64,000 bases of DNA from Lomentospora prolificans (GCA_029532625.1 JARFXM010000008.1:2108001-2172000), one strand, 5' to 3'. Positions 23,565 through 37,690 are shown, counted from the first letter of the stretch. Numbers and translations: made by a program. The notes: a model not told the origin generated them from the letters alone.

Positions 23565-26500
23565 TTACAGCCACTGAGACTCGCCATTGTCAGCAGCGGG
23601 AGCAGCGGCGGCGGAAGGGGGCCCACCCGCGGTATTGCCGTTGCTGCGAGGAGGCTGGGGGTAACCAAACTGTCCCACCTGCATCCTCTGGCCAGGAGCA
23701 GCTCCGATGGGCATAATGTTATTGACCGGAGGGAAGCCATTCTGGCTGCTGTTGTTGCGGGAAGATGGGACGCTGGCGCCACTTCCGCTCATGTTGCCAG
23801 AGATACCGTTTCCGATGCTAGAGAAGCCGACATTACCGACCGAGGCAAGGGATACATTGCCGCTGGACATGCCACGGTTGTGGGAAGGACGCAGAGGGAC
23901 TTGGCCATTACCAGCTTCGGCTGGAGTTGCCTGTCCCGAATTACGGCCGTCGTAGTTGTGGATCTTGGCTTGAATTCGTCGGCCGTAAGGAGTTGAGCGG
24001 ACACTAGGCAAGACTGGCCGGATAGCATCGACCAGCGCAGCCTTCTTGTAAGGAGTTGCGTACTCCAAGGCAGTCTGAATGACGTAGTTTGCATAGTTGT
24101 CACGAATCAGCTTCTCGATCTCGCCGGGAGCGAGGATCTCGTCAACTATCATGTCCTTGGAGGCGTCTTGAGCGCATCGCAGACACTTCTCAATGACGTT
24201 GGAGCTGAATTTATGGCGAGACAGTTGAGAGACATGGGTGCGGAATTGATTGACGACTGGCTCCGTGAAGGCGGGTTCGTTGAGATCAATGATGTACTGG
24301 ATCACATAGTTACCGTACGGATCTTGGACGAGGACATGCGCGTGCTCCGTAATACGTGTGATGAGCCAAGCCTTTTGATCCGAGTTGGCGTGATCAATGC
24401 AGCGCTGAAGAACGCAGCATCCGTGGCGATGAGTGCCGACCTCAACGCAGTGCATACCGACGGCGTCAAAAATGAACTGAGCATCAGCCGCCGAGAGCTT
24501 GTTAAGGCATTTCTGGATGACGTGATTGCCGTTCAGATCTTGAATGAGCTCGACGACACGATTGCGCAAGGCCTCCACAATGATCTTGACTTGATCAGGA
24601 GTCGACACGAACTCAATCATCTTCTGGAGAGCGCGCGTGCCATGTTGGTTGAGTGCTATTCTAACCATATCAACCGAGGCGTTTTGAATAAGGACAGTTC
24701 GCTCGTCGTTGTTGCAGAATTCAAGGAGCTTCTGGCACAGATAGTTGCCAAAAGGATCCGTCATGAGTTCGACAACATGCTGATTGGTCTCGAGCCAAAC
24801 CATATGGGTTTGGTTGGGGTTCTGCTCCTCGAGCTTCTTCTGAAGATAACGGCAACCATGCTGGTCCTTGCATAAATCATAGATTTGGCCGACGACAGCC
24901 TCAATGGGAAGGTTGTGGTATCGAGACATGGCTGGACAAATTAGTTAGCGTTGAGCCTTCACTGGGTGGCGAACAAAAGAATACATACCCTCGTTATCCA
25001 GCTGACGACGATGCTGGATTACGCGAGCCTGGCTATCACGCTGATGCTGCGAGGATCCTTGGTAGTTGGGTGTATAGCCACCAGTATAATTGCCATTGGG
25101 GTAATTGTTGAGGCCCATGTTCTGCAGGCCCATGGCAAGAAGAGGAACGCCAAAGGCAGCGTTGGCGCCCGAAGTGGGAGGGCCACCGTTGGAAGTAAAG
25201 TTGTTACCCGGGGGATAATACGGGTAGTTCATGGGGTTAGAACTGGAGTGGCTCGGCGCGCTGACACTCGAAGTGAGGCCGTGAGTGGGAGCAACCACAT
25301 TAGGCCCGAAAGGTGCTGCACTACCCTGAAGAGTCGACTGGATGGAAGGATAACCGGAAGCCTGGTCGCGAGAGACAGTCACATTGCCGTCGTTTGACAG
25401 CTCGCGAGTGTGGCGGCCAGCAATGGCGCCAGCGGGGAAGCGACCAAGGCTAGCATTGTGGTTGTGAAAATGCTGCTGCGCATGATTGTTGGGGCTGTTA
25501 CCAAAGCTCTGACCACCCGAGCTTGCCTTTGCAGAGTTCACGTCTCCAGTGGAGAATGAGTTCTGTAACTTGGGAGGCGTGGCCATGACGTGGTTGGTGG
25601 AGGTAAAGTTGGAGTTACCAGACTCAGACGTCGCGTCGCTGAGATACTTGAGGTCAAGGGAATGGCGGAGTGAGTTGCCAGGCTTCGCAGAGGCGTTGCC
25701 GTTGAGTTGGCCGGAGCCAATGGCAGAGAGACCCTGCTTGTAGGGAGTAGACATTAGTCAACCTGTTCGATAGAGATTGTGAAGAGCTGATGTGATAGAC
25801 GAAGCGGTAGAGGTGGTAATAGACAAGAGGATTAGGATTGAGTGGATGTAAGGGAGGCGAAAACGATTTTGGAAGAGCAGAGATGAGAAAAGCTGCAGAG
25901 GATCCGCAGCTTGGTAGGTATTTATACTCAGAGAGACAGGACGAGGGCTAGGGCATGAATAAGGCCCTTCAATAACTGATGATCGATGGGTTTAGGGGGG
26001 TAATAGGCTTCCAAGTGGCTCGCTAATCTCTATTCGAAGACAGGGTGCCCTATGAATCGCCAGGGAAAGAACGGTGGAAGGCGCGACTAGCACGAAACCA
26101 CTGTTCGCAACACGAAAGGCCCAAGCAATTGGCAGGCGCTGGTAGGCAGGAGGAGTGTCTAGGGTAACGGGATGGGCAGGCACTATACATACCAATGGAT
26201 CGTCCCTTCGGACGAGGGTAGGGAAATCGTCAGCGGTAGTGGTTGCGGTGAGCTTCGAATCTCCCAGGTCGTCATCCCCGAATAGGAAGCGAGTAGTGTT
26301 TGTGCCATCTAGATTGCCCAGGTCATACAGCCCATTGCGTGATCTAGTGACTGGCATGGAGTACCGGTTTAGACTAAGAGTTCATCAGTATATGTCGGCT
26401 TACTTTCCCAAGATGGATATCCACTAGGAGTTCCATAGTTATGTGCACTGTAGCCTCACAGGGTTGTGCAACTACCACAAAGAGATTGGTTCCCCGAATC

Positions 26501-27602
26501 CAACGTTTGAAGCAGAGAACAAAGGAAAGGGCTAGCTTACGCATTGGTAGACCTGTGACTAGTAGGGTCCTGTCGGACAGCTTCCTCCTTATCATCTTCA
26601 TCGCTGTTCCTCCTCGAACCGGGAACAGAGGACCACGAGGGTAAATCGGCACCGAATCGCTGGTTTTGAAGAAGACCAGCCTGTGGCGATGCCAGCTGGG
26701 AGCCAGATCTGCTAGGACGGTTGAAGAGCCCTGGGGGGGAGGTCAAGCTCGAGGTCGAGTATCTGTTAGGGCGAGAGAAGATGGAAGGGAATGCACTGGA
26801 AGTATCGCGGTATTCGGGAGGGGTGGTGGGTTCGGACTGATGGCCGGCCATAGGACCCCTAAGGTCCTCTTGCATCTGCGCAAGCTCCTGTTCATGCTTC
26901 TGAAGTTCAACTTCAAATCGCCGCTTTTGTTCTCTGATCATTTCATATTCCTGCTTTTTCTTCTCTAGCTGTCCGGCCGTCAGTCTTCCTTGTCTCATGT
27001 CGAAATGGGTTTGGCCCGGTCCCAAGCCGAAGCTGTGGGCAGTCTGGGAATGGCGATTGTCAATGGGCAATCGATTTTGGTGTCCGGGGTGTCCGGCGCT
27101 GTTTGCTACGGCAGTGGCAGGTTGAGGACGTACCAATTGAACCTTATGGTATGTCTGCACGAGGCACTAGTTAGCTCAAACGTCTCCAAAAGGCTAATGA
27201 ACTATTCCTATGGCACAGCTCGCAGAGTGAATCTTGCGCGGCTTGTGGCACCCGGAGAGACGATGCTGTGCGGACTCTCGGAGGCGGTGATCAATGGCAG
27301 AATTCATAAGCCAAGGATGATCCGCTCTCAAAGCCAAGTTCAACTCGCAGGCTGCGAAACTTCGACGAGAAAAAGGAGCAGAACGAAGGGCTACGTACGG
27401 ATGCGAAATCCTGAGTCTGATCAGGGCCACGCGGGGCTGTAATAGAAGACAATGTTGGTACACGCCCCGAATCGGTGGTGAAGCGACGAGGCAAGGAAGT
27501 TCGAGGGTCATGAGTGAGAGATTGCGGAAGGCGTGTGCCATTCCGCGGAGGTGAGACAAGGCCACTAATGGGCGGTTCGGTTCGGTAGCGTAGGTCGTCC
27601 AT
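23565..27602 (-). CDS. Pumilio (PUF) RNA-binding protein, Puf4/Mpt5 type, 1036 aa
   Basis: Five exons (27602-27399, 27154-26541, 26373-26193, 25733-24989, 24931-23565) join in phase. The protein should bind UGUA-type sites in mRNA 3' UTRs in the cytoplasm and repress or destabilise the mRNAs. The first ~580 residues are disordered, with a charged helix around KKKQEYEMIREQKRRFEVEL. Eight PUF repeats span about 583-910, with recognition cores HGCRYLQ, FGNYLCQ, HGTRALQ, NGNHVIQ, HGCCVLQ, YGNYVIQ, SSNVIEK and ANYVIQ. The tail is Gly/Asn/Ser-rich. The third intron is 459 nt, and an ATG lies inside it at 25754 in frame with exon 4, so a shorter protein starting there (MSTPYKQ) is an alternative. 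I favour the long form because GTTGACTAAT makes a good branch point before the CAG acceptor. Repeat order resembles yeast Puf4/Mpt5 more than Puf3. Confidence 0.9.
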
Positions 27603-30600
27603 GTTCGTTTCCTCCCCCTATTTCAAAGTTGCCTTTCGCGTCTTTTTATCTTTCCTATAATGTTACTGAAACATCGATCGCAGCGACTCGTACACGGTCG
27701 ACAGGTAAGAGGATGGGTCGACGATGTTCTATGTTACTGTTACAAGAAGAGATTGGGTGCGGTCAGTAAGTAGATCCTAGAACCACTCTGGAAAGGTGTA
27801 GTTGGCGAAAGAGCAGGGAGGCGGAAAAGACGAAGGATTGACGCGATGATGGTAGGCCGGTCGCTTGGCAGAGAATCTCGGAGGCCAAAGACGAGGAAAA
27901 GTAGCACTGCAAAGAACAGTCGAGCGAGTCCGAAGACCAGGCGAGAGACAAGTTGGGTTGCTGCTGGAGCTGGCGGAATGTCCGTGTCGGTGTCCGTCTC
28001 GAGGTCGGCACTTCGCCCACAGATGAGATGACAAGGCTGGTTCGAGACAAAGGACCCAGCCCACAGTGCCAGATTTTTCGGAGGAACAACAAGTCTGAGG
28101 ATGGAATGAAGAAGCTATGCTGTGGCGAGCCTTTGCGAGGAACAGCAACCCAACCCAGATGCGTCGTAATTTTTAGGATTCACAGCCAAAGAGTGTGTGC
28201 GAAAAGAGGGGACGAGTTGCGTCCTACAGCGGCACTACAACGGGGTTTGAGGAGGTGTGCCGAGCTGACCTTCACCCCCCTCAAGCAACGTTCGAATATC
28301 CTCTTGTGGCACAGACCAGGGTTTGTGGTGCTCAGGGCAAGTGGCTAGAAAAAGGAACGAAGCGGAGGTGCAGATAGGAAAAAGGCGAAGTAGGCAGGGC
28401 CGCAGAATGTTGGGCAACCCTTGGACTCAGCCAGGGGCAGCAACTGGGGCAGTGGGATGGGGGCAATATGAGGGGGCGGGGATTTTGGGATAGGACTGAA
28501 GCAACGAGACCTTCGATACCGCCCACCTCCGCACTCGCGGTACAATAGCGCGTCAACGGCGGAAGAGAAGGCCAGCGGAGCCCAAGAGATGACAAGAGAA
28601 AAGACTCACCTTTCCCGCCAAATGTCTCGACTTCCGTATTTCAACGTACAATCACCGCGACAAGTCCAAAAACTTCCTTTGGTATAATCTCACACGTTCG
28701 CGATACCCTGGAGAGCCGAGGGCAAAGGCGGACAGACTAGGTCGGTATGGATAATGTGGCAGAAAAGAGATGACTGAAAAATGGCACGCGGCAGCACAAC
28801 ACAGAATACACTGACAGTAAAAATTAGAAAAATAAAAACACGGAAGCTTCGCAAGCGAGAGACGAAGCTCCAAAGGAGTAGGATAAGGGTAAGGAGAGGG
28901 AGAGAGGTAAAAGAGAGGAAGCGACGAAGCAAAGAGGTAGAGGGGAGGAGAGGATTCTCCAAGGCTGGTGTGGGTGGTTGATTGATTGGAGTTTTTGTTT
29001 CGACCTTTTCCCACTGGTACTCTTTTCCACTCTAGTCTCAGTGTGTCCCGATTTTGTTTCTATGTTTGGGTGCTTGTGGCCCTGGCAATGGGCCTGGAAG
29101 CTGGCGCTGGCCAGCAGATTGGGGGACCGCGCTGGCAGGGTCCTTGGTTCCAGGTTGGCTCTGACTTTCCTCTCCCAAGTTTTTCAAGTTCCTTGCCCTT
29201 CGTTCCTTTCCCCTGCTGAGTACAAAACACAACAGTGGTGGTAAAAATACCAAGCGATTCCTTGAGAAGGCCGTTTCTCCCCAAATATCTGCGTGCGTGG
29301 ATATTCAAAACCTAGTGGGTAGCCGTACTGTGTACCCAACCAAGCCCACTACGGGACAACTAATGCTAATACTACCTGCTCGTCTCGAACTTATACTAAG
29401 TGCACCAGCTCTAGGACGAGAAGCCATGGAGCATGGTACCAATGCCAGCAAGTATACTCAGTCGCAATGGCACGGATGGTACAGTACCACTGATTCTTGG
29501 GACCAGCCACAAAGAAAAAGCCGTGTGGGTCTTCGGTACCCGAGTTCAACAAGATCGAAAAGAAAACAAGGGGGAAAAAGAAAGAAAAATCGAATACTGG
29601 AAAGATGCAATGCACAAGGCAGCCTTAACAACAAGTGATAGATGCCCACCTCCCTAGAGGGGACTACACAGGGAGGATTGCGACTCAACGAGAGAAAGCC
29701 AGCTACAGGGTCCGCAAGCGCCGTCCCTCTGCCACAAGTCACACAGTACAGCGCTGCCTAATACTAGCTTCTCTCCATCCGTGGGTACTTTAGCGCCATC
29801 TTCGGGACCAAGCATCAAATTAATGCGAGAATTCAGCGGTCAGATACCAAGGAAGATGGAAGGCAAAGTCGCAATACATTAACCCCAGTCCTCGATAGAC
29901 AGTATGCATTATACCGACCTCAGACAGCCGGGAATGGTTCTCCTCCCTTCCTTCCCTCGTCAGGAGGGAATTGATCAATTATAGAAGGTGATGAGGTTCG
30001 TAATGGCGCACGTTTCCACAGCGCCGAACCCTGCGCCGAACCCTGCGTCGTAAGCTATTGGGCAGCCAGCCACTCTCCCGACAGTCGGGCACGAGTTGCA
30101 ACAAGAAAGCGGGAAACTAGATCATCAAGTGCGACGCCGAGCGCAATACACTCACTGAGAAGAGACCTATACTTTGAAATCTGAAATCAGTGTTCAGGCA
30201 AACTAGCCCTAGCTAGGCTTAAGGCAAGAGCTACCACTACAAAACTAGCACCTGGAGGTTCAGGTCTCCGATGCTCAATCACACCTCCCTGTTCACATTT
30301 GATGTTCGACCATACTGTACTTATGTAACGGGGACTTTTGAGGTGGATGCGGGAAGGCGCCAGCTCACATTGTTCCCACAAACTCGTCCACAGGTACACA
30401 GTACAGCGTCAGTTGAACTTCGCTGTTTAGCGTTGCCTCTTGGGTACACGGTCCCGTTCGTTTCTCCCACTTTTAATTTTTTTTTTTTTCGGTGCCTTGC
30501 ACACCCACGACTCTTTCCCCACCAAAGGCCCCTTGCTTCTTCGGAAGTTGCAATGGCGGGTGGGGGGGAACAGTTGGAGGGCAGAAGAACGGGAAGGAGG

Positions 30601-33600
30601 AGGCACATGGCATAGCTGCTCTGTGCTTCGGAGCTTGTACTGTGGGTGGTGGCATTTGCAGGCCAGGCTTGTGATTCCAGCGGTTCAGGGGCTCCATCAT
30701 CAAATTCGAGGCCGGCCCGAGCATGCGGACTCGACAGGCTGATGTTTCAATAGCTGGCCCATGCTCTCCCCCCCATTCCCATACGACGTAACGATGCAAG
30801 AGATAATTCGAAAACCTCCAGACAAGGTCGCTGAAAGACCTGATGGGGAATTAACGCGAGATGAAACAAAATAGCATCTTAAATCTTCTCTCGAAGCTTC
30901 TCGATCTGCAGAAGCCCCTTGTTTATCGAGGCGGTGATCTCGTTACAACTTACTCTAGGGGTTGTTCTTCCTCCATGCCGAGAATTGAACAGTCTATGTC
31001 GGAATTTTAAGCGTGTACTGTGGATGAACAACTCATCAACTTCCATTCTTCAACCCTTCTTCGACCATCATGCTTTTGCGTGTACTGTCGTGTCAAGGTT
31101 GAGATGGCAAGTTGCTTCAGTGCGGGGAGGGGCGCCGGATTCCAATCTCGCCAATTACGGCAACGAGGAAATGCGTAGATTGACAACTCACAGATCTTGA
31201 AAGTCGCCACAAACGCAAGGGCAAGAGCTTTCGCGGATATACTATTGCTCACATATGCCCTCCCTCCTTCTTTGGAAAGCATTGGCGTGCCCCCTTTGCT
31301 CACCGCCGGTGTCTCCCAAGCCCCGTGTCTGGCCAGCGAGGCCACGAATTAAGGGTGAAGACCAGGGCTAGTTACGTGGAGAATCTGAGTCAAGATGTCT
31401 CCAAGTAAAAAGTGCATGGCTGGGAGGACCGCCATATCAATGGCACGAGGTAAGCCCTTAGGGTTTCGAGTCCTCACAAAGGGATGGGGAAAGGTTCAAA
31501 CAGCCCCATTGCCAATCGTTGGAAGATGGAATTTGCTTCCATTCGCCATTCCAGATGGAGTCTTGCTCTGCCAGCCACTCCTTTCTCGACTTGAAGAACG
31601 AACCCCCGCCCGAGTCGTGTCTCCTCACGACCCTCTACTTGCAGGCTAGCCGCTGTTGTAATACCACGCCGCCACCTCAGGACCCAGCCTTGGGAGGCGG
31701 TGAGCGAGGTGAAAGCGGAGTCGGAGGGTGCCTGTGTGGGGACCCAGTTTGAAAATGGGGAATTCGTCTGCCTATGCGTCTAAACAATTGTTCATTGCTC
31801 GAGGAGCCAGCCAGCAGGAGAAGTCCTTTCGATTTCTGTCACTGTGCCTGGGCCTGAGAAGGAGGGATGACACCGAACGTCGAAACTGGTCCTGCCAGCG
31901 TCCTTGTTTAATAATGGCCTGCATTTAATATACCAGGCCAGAGCCAGAAAGACTCAACACACTCTATCGTGCAGCATGCGAGCATCAACCGGGTCCGGTC
32001 CAAAATAATATGATGGGTCTGGAGAGACGAGAAGAGTACCCGTTGCCAAAATAGATGAGCTTAAAGGCGCCATTTCTAAGCCATCAACCTTAGCCGGGCT
32101 CTGGAAGCACAAGCGTCTTTCACACTTCCAGGCGAACTTCGATATGGATGGCCAGCTAGAACAATTCGGAAAGCCCTAGCGTCACCCTGAACCGCATGGC
32201 CAGCCAGCTGGTCAAGGAAGGGAGACAACGTTCCACTCGGATGGTAGAGGATGCTACTAAATGACACATCGATCAAGGCTCGAAAGCCAGCGAGACGCCA
32301 CCATTTGTACAGCTCACTCATCGAAAGACCGACCACCTCTTTCTGTTGTGGTCTACTGTCGCCTGCCAATAATAGAAAACTTGAGCCCATCGGATTTCCC
32401 TTTCTAAATCGTCTACCCGCGCGTTATTCGCTAATAATCAGGCCGTTCCCTCGAGTGCTTGGCCGAGTGATTGGCTCAAATCTCGCCATCATTCCCAATT
32501 TTAACCCATTCAGGGAAAGGGGCGAGCCACTCCCCTCACGTGGAAGTGGAAGTCGAATCTCGTAGGTCTCGGGGGCGATTTGTTGGACGCTGCGTATCAA
32601 TGGCCAAGCCAATGAAAAAACCATCAGTGGATGGCAAATGGAAGCTGCAGCGCATCGCCAGCAATCCCAAGTCTCCCCCGTTTGGAGATTGACGCCTCTG
32701 CGAATAGGATTGACAACACGAGGGCAGGGACCCCATAGATGGATTATATCCCCCTCTTTCTTGTTCCATGCCGCGTTGCGCTTCTGCAGGTTTATCCTAA
32801 TAAACCCTTGCTCCTCATCCGTTTTATGTGATCTGTGCCCCGAACATCGGGGCCTGACTGGCCCTGATTCCGCGTTTCCTCACCCCGCATCAAGCTCTGC
32901 AGAGCAAAGGCGTGGGGCAAAGAACCCAACAACACTCTGAAGGGACTCGAAGACCCTCAGGTGACGGCCCTCTTGGGTGACGAAGACTGAGGAATCATAG
33001 GAATCATGAACATATACGAAGTGTGTGCTCTCTCGGTCGACCGCATTTACCCGGGTCAGAAAAACCATACCACATCCCTACCCGGAACAAGGCAGCCTCC
33101 CATCTCCAGTTTCAACTACGCAAATGGATAAACGGCGTCCCCGACTAAACGGGTCGCCCGCTCATCAAACAAAATCTAATCTCCAAATGACGACAGCTCT
33201 CCTGTTATCGTTCTCTCCTTTTATTGTAGTTGTTAAAGGGGTACTGTGGGGACCACCGTCTTAATTGACCAATTTTTTTTTTTTTTTCCTTCACAGCGCG
33301 GTAACGAAGACCTTTGAATAAGGAGCTTGACGACCGATGAGATTAGTGGCGTAAAGCTTTCAGAAACGCGTATTAGTGTTGATGTGGGCGCACCCTCCAA
33401 GTCGCCGGACCGGGTGTTCCTGGATTCAGGGCCAAAAGCTCTTCTTTTTTCTCTCTTCCTTATTTTTTCTGCTCCCAGGGAAAAAAAAGGGGGGGGGAGG
33501 GAGTGGAAGAGACGGGATGAAAAAGGTACCCGGGGAATTGAGACGATAACCGCGTTATCCTACGTATTACCAGGGGTTTTTTTTTGGCGGTAATATATTT

Positions 33601-34143
33601 TCGCGGAATGCGAAGGGGCACCGACCTGACGGCCGGGGCCTACGGCTCATCCCATCCTCTCATTTTATTAGGGATGGGTGTAAGTGGTGGGGAAGAGGTA
33701 AACTCGATTTTGAACCCAATCGTTTTGATCTTGCGGAGGGCAGGGCGGTAAGCTCAGGTGCCGGGAAGGGGTTCAAGTGTGGTTATTGGAGAATACGGAG
33801 GTATAATGCTGGGGGAGCTGGGTATTTCGATCGCCAGCTTGTTTCGGTCTCGAATCTTTGTGTGTTTACTGCGAAGCTATTCGTGGATGGGAAAGCCAGC
33901 TGGGGGAAAAGAGACTCCGTCAATCATGAGTATCATTGTCTATGCTATGCGAGGAACCCAATATACACCATAATCTACAACATCGATAACATCGACTACA
34001 GATCAGGAATTAAAACAAACCCAACAATAAGAGTGCAAACCCCAACCTAGCCCACCTTGTAAAACTCTGGACTCTCTCCACAAAGAAGGCCGAACGCCCC
34101 CGGAAGAAGAAAAAGGGGGAAGGGGGCGAGGAAATCTCACATT
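27603..34143. other. 6.5-kb gene-poor stretch
   Basis: It lies between the 5' end of the PUF gene and the 3' end of the Pol III subunit gene. Open frames are short and unlike proteins. Notable sequence includes purine-rich runs at 28780-28970, the palindrome GGTACAGTACC near 29477, poly-T tracts at about 30475-30490 and 33273-33287, and a G run near 33490. Some of the first kilobase must be PUF promoter and leader. No RNA gene or transposon terminus was recognised. Confidence 0.5.
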
Positions 34144-37100
34144 TCACTTTCTCGGATGAGGAAACTCGTCCTCTAGCTTCAACCTCACACCAACATTCAT
34201 GCTAATCAGCTCCTGCACGAGCAGCTTGGCCGCATACGGCATCGTCATCTTCGTCACGCTCGACGTGCTCTTGCACGTATGGCAGTAGCCCTTGTAACCG
34301 AACAGCCCGCACTCCTGGCAAATGTCAATGTCGACGGCATCCGAGGAGATCATGAGGCGCTCGAGGAGGAGCTGAGACGCGCCGTACGCGATGAGGCAGT
34401 CGCGCTCCATTTCTCCGAGACGGAGACCGCCGTCGCGGGAACGACCTTCCGTGGGCTGGCGGGTGAGGATGGCGCGCGGGCCGCGGGCGCGCGAGTGCAT
34501 CTTGTCCTGGACCATGTGCTTGAGGCGCTGGTAGTAGATGGGCCCGTTGAAGATGTAGGCCTCGAGGGGCTCGCCGGTGATGCCGGAAGTGAAGTAGTCC
34601 TTGCCTTCCCAGGAGAAGCCGTGGTCGATGAGGACCTGGCTCATCTGCTCAACGGGATGGGAGCGGAAGGCGTCGCCGTAACCGTAATCCTTTCGACCGT
34701 CCAGAACGGAGGCTTTTCCTGTAAGGCACTCTAAAAGCTTGCCGACCGTCATTCGCGACGGGAAACCGTGAGGGTTCATGATAATGTCGGGCACGAGACC
34801 CTGATCGGAGAAGGGCAAATCTTCCTGGTCGACAATGATACCCACAACACCTTTCTGTCCGTGGCGGGAAGAAAACTTGTCGCCCAGCTCGGGCCGGCGG
34901 GTCTGCCGGGTTTGAATCTTGATGACCGTCGTCTCTTTCTCCGTGTGCGACAGCATGACCTTGTCGATGTAGCTAGGATCGGGCGTCTTGTAATTGATGG
35001 ATGAATCCCTAAACTCACTCGGTCCACGGTCCAACCCGATGCCGGTCGTAGCAAGGTCGATAGGCGTCCTCTTCATGATCATCGTCTCGCCGGAGCTGAT
35101 GCGGTACCCGACAGTAGCGAGACCGTCATCGTCGAGGGCGTTGTACTTGCCCTCACGACCTGTGCCCGCTCCACCATCCGAGGGAGGCCTGCCAAGCTGC
35201 TCGCGGCGACCGTTGGGGTACTTTTGAAGCTCGGTCGTGTACTTACGGAAGACTTGACAGCGACCGAAGCCCCGATCACATGCCGCCTTATTTAGCACGA
35301 GAGCATCCTCGATATCGTAACCGGAGTAGGACATGACAACAACGGTGGCGTTTTGCCCAGCTGGCAACTTGTCGTAATGAATCAACTCTATTGTCTTGCT
35401 GATGACCATGGGCCGCTGGGGGTAAACGAGAGTGTAAAGCAGGGTGTCGATCCTGTTGAATTGGTTGTATGCTATAGCTCCAATCGCTTGTTTACCCATG
35501 GCACACTGGTAGGTATTACGGGGAGACTGGTTGTGGTGGGGGAAGGGAATGAGACCAGCGACGGCCCCGAGGATGGTGAATGGCTCAATCTCTATATGCG
35601 TGTGAGCCTTGGTGATGTCTGACTCTTCAATGGCGACCAACGAGTCGTTGAGCTCGTTGACGTCGAGATACTCGACCACGCCGTTCTTGAGAAAGTCGTC
35701 AAAAGTAACCTTGCCGAGCTGTAGAAGCCGGAGATGTTCGGGCTTCAGCCTCTGCTTCTTATTGCTAACGATGATGAAGGGCCGGCAGATGCGACCCTCG
35801 TCTGTGGCGATGTGGACGGCGTTGTAGTGGGAGTTTGTATGGACGCTGACAAAGGGTGAGATGGCGCCCTTCCTCCTCAACCGTCTAAGCCTCGCCGTGA
35901 CAGTATCCGGTGTCTTAGTGGTCGCAATTGGCGTACCGTTGAGGTGGATGACGTGAGTCTTATTGTGCAGATCCTGACCGCCGATAGTTTTAAGAGAATC
36001 CACATCGTTATCCATAAAGATGCCCTCAAGGACGGGCTCCTCGTCGTCGTTGGTGGTAATGTGCGTCATAAGTGCAAGATTCTTGACGAGACCGCAAGCC
36101 TCACCTTCGGGCGTGTCGGACGTACAGAGCATACCCCACTGAGAAGGCTGTAGTGCTCGGGGACCGCTGACCTTCCGTGTCTTTTCAAACTGACTGCTAA
36201 TCCGAGTCATCATTCCGAGAGCACTAATGTAACTAAGACGACTGAGGACGTGTGTCACACCGACTCGGTTCATATTGAATCGCTTCACCGTCCAGTTACC
36301 CGTCTGAATGGCTCGGTTGAGACCTTGGCCAATGGTGTTGGCGTGATTGCGAATCATATTCGCCGGGTCCAGCGCCACGGCTTGGTTATTCTTCTTAAGA
36401 AATTTATCAATGTTGAGTTTGACTTCGCTGGTAAACTTCTTGAACAAATCTTCAAACAGCAGCGTCAACATCTGGCCCGCAAGCTCGAGACGCTTGTTTC
36501 CGACGAAATCCCTATCATCGACAAGACGGGAGTCCCGCGCGGCGAGGAGTACGCGGCGGGCCATGAGGGCAAGGTAGACTGCCTTGGTGTTTGACTCGAG
36601 GCCGTCGAAAGGAACATGGGCAACTACTAGGTTGGCAAGCACATCAAATGCCTCCTCAGCATGGTTTCTGCGCGATTGCCCTCCAAACTGGCCCCTCCTG
36701 GAGCCCATCTTGACCTTGGAGCCAATGTACTCTAGCGCATCCTGCTGACTGACGATACCGGCCTTGGAGGCTTCCTCGAAGTTGACGAGGAAGTCGTCCT
36801 GCAGCTTTGAGTTGGAGCCGGCGACGAGATTAACAATATCCGCATCCGACAGTCCGCTGAGAGCCTTGAGCACAATAATAATGGGCACGTCTTCTACCAG
36901 GACGTTGTGGGTCAGATATATGCGATCCTTCTTGAGCCGAACGTACGTCTTGGACTTTCGCTCGTGCGTCGAGCTAGTAACTGACGCCTGAATGATCTGG
37001 TTTTTGTCGTCTGCTTCCACAATGACTCGATTCTTGCTCAGCTGTTCCTGGATAAGAATGACTTTTTCCGTGCCGCCGATAATAAAATAACCACCGGGAT

Positions 37101-37690
37101 CCAGGGGGCACTCGTTCATCGCCTCCATTTGTGCATTGTTAGCTCCGGCGAGGCGGCACTTGGAGCTCTTGAGCATGATGGGCATCCGGCCAAGCGGCAC
37201 ATCTTTCTTAATGACTCGGGTCTTGTCGCGAATGTAGGCGATGTCGACGACCATGGGCGCGGCATAGGTCATGTCTCGGAGACGACATTCCATGGGAGTA
37301 ATTTCATTGTCGCATCGGTAGTCGACAAAATCCACCCGTTTCGGGGTGAGGACTCGAATGTCTGTGAACCTACACAACGACGCAAGTTAGCCACACAGCG
37401 CATTTTTTTTTTTTTCGTCTGTCGCAATAAAGACCTGATCGAACTTACTCGAGAAGAAACCTGCTTTCGACATCGCTTTTGATCCTAGAGTTGGCGCGGA
37501 CAATATCTTTGATCCCCTGCTCGACAAAAAAGTTGTATGAGTCGATGTGCTGCTTGACCAGGCCCTTGACCTTGAGGAAGGCGGGGAGAAGCTGGAACTT
37601 GTCATCCTTGGTCGAGATGGGATCGGTGAGGCTCTTGCCGTTGTAGAACGGCTCGAGGAGGGCCTCGAACCCGTCGTCAATCACTTTCAT
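34144..37690 (-). CDS. RPC2: RNA polymerase III second-largest subunit (RPC2/Ret1)
   Basis: Two exons (37690-37449 and 37369-34144) give 1155 aa, close to yeast Ret1. This subunit forms half of the Pol III active-site cleft, which transcribes tRNA and 5S genes in the nucleus. Exon 1 holds LLPAFLKVKGLVKQHIDSYN and joins with donor GTAAGT and acceptor TTGTGTAG to FTDIRVLTPKRVDF. Conserved blocks in order are CRLRDMTYAAP, MNECPLDPGGYFIIGGTEKV, LIQEQLSKNR, CTSDTPEGEACGLVKNLALM, SRHGQKGVVGIIVDQEDLPF, RMTVGKLLECLTGKA, GGLRLGEMERDCLIAYGAS and a C-terminal zinc ribbon (CQEC...CHTC). Details such as SKCRLAG and the zinc-ribbon context fit Pol III rather than Pol I or II. ATG 37690 is the only in-frame start. 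The N-terminus is a little shorter than in some relatives, so a further upstream exon is possible. Confidence 0.96.

Noticed and set aside
25754..25992. Splitting the PUF locus into two genes, with a separate start at 25754
   Set aside because: All five exons keep phase and the ATG at 25754 sits between a good branch-point sequence and a CAG acceptor, so one gene is simpler. Kept as an alternative in the findings.
34279..37482. Several 90-150 codon frames on the plus strand across the RPC2 gene
   Set aside because: They are mirror frames of a well-conserved coding sequence on the minus strand.
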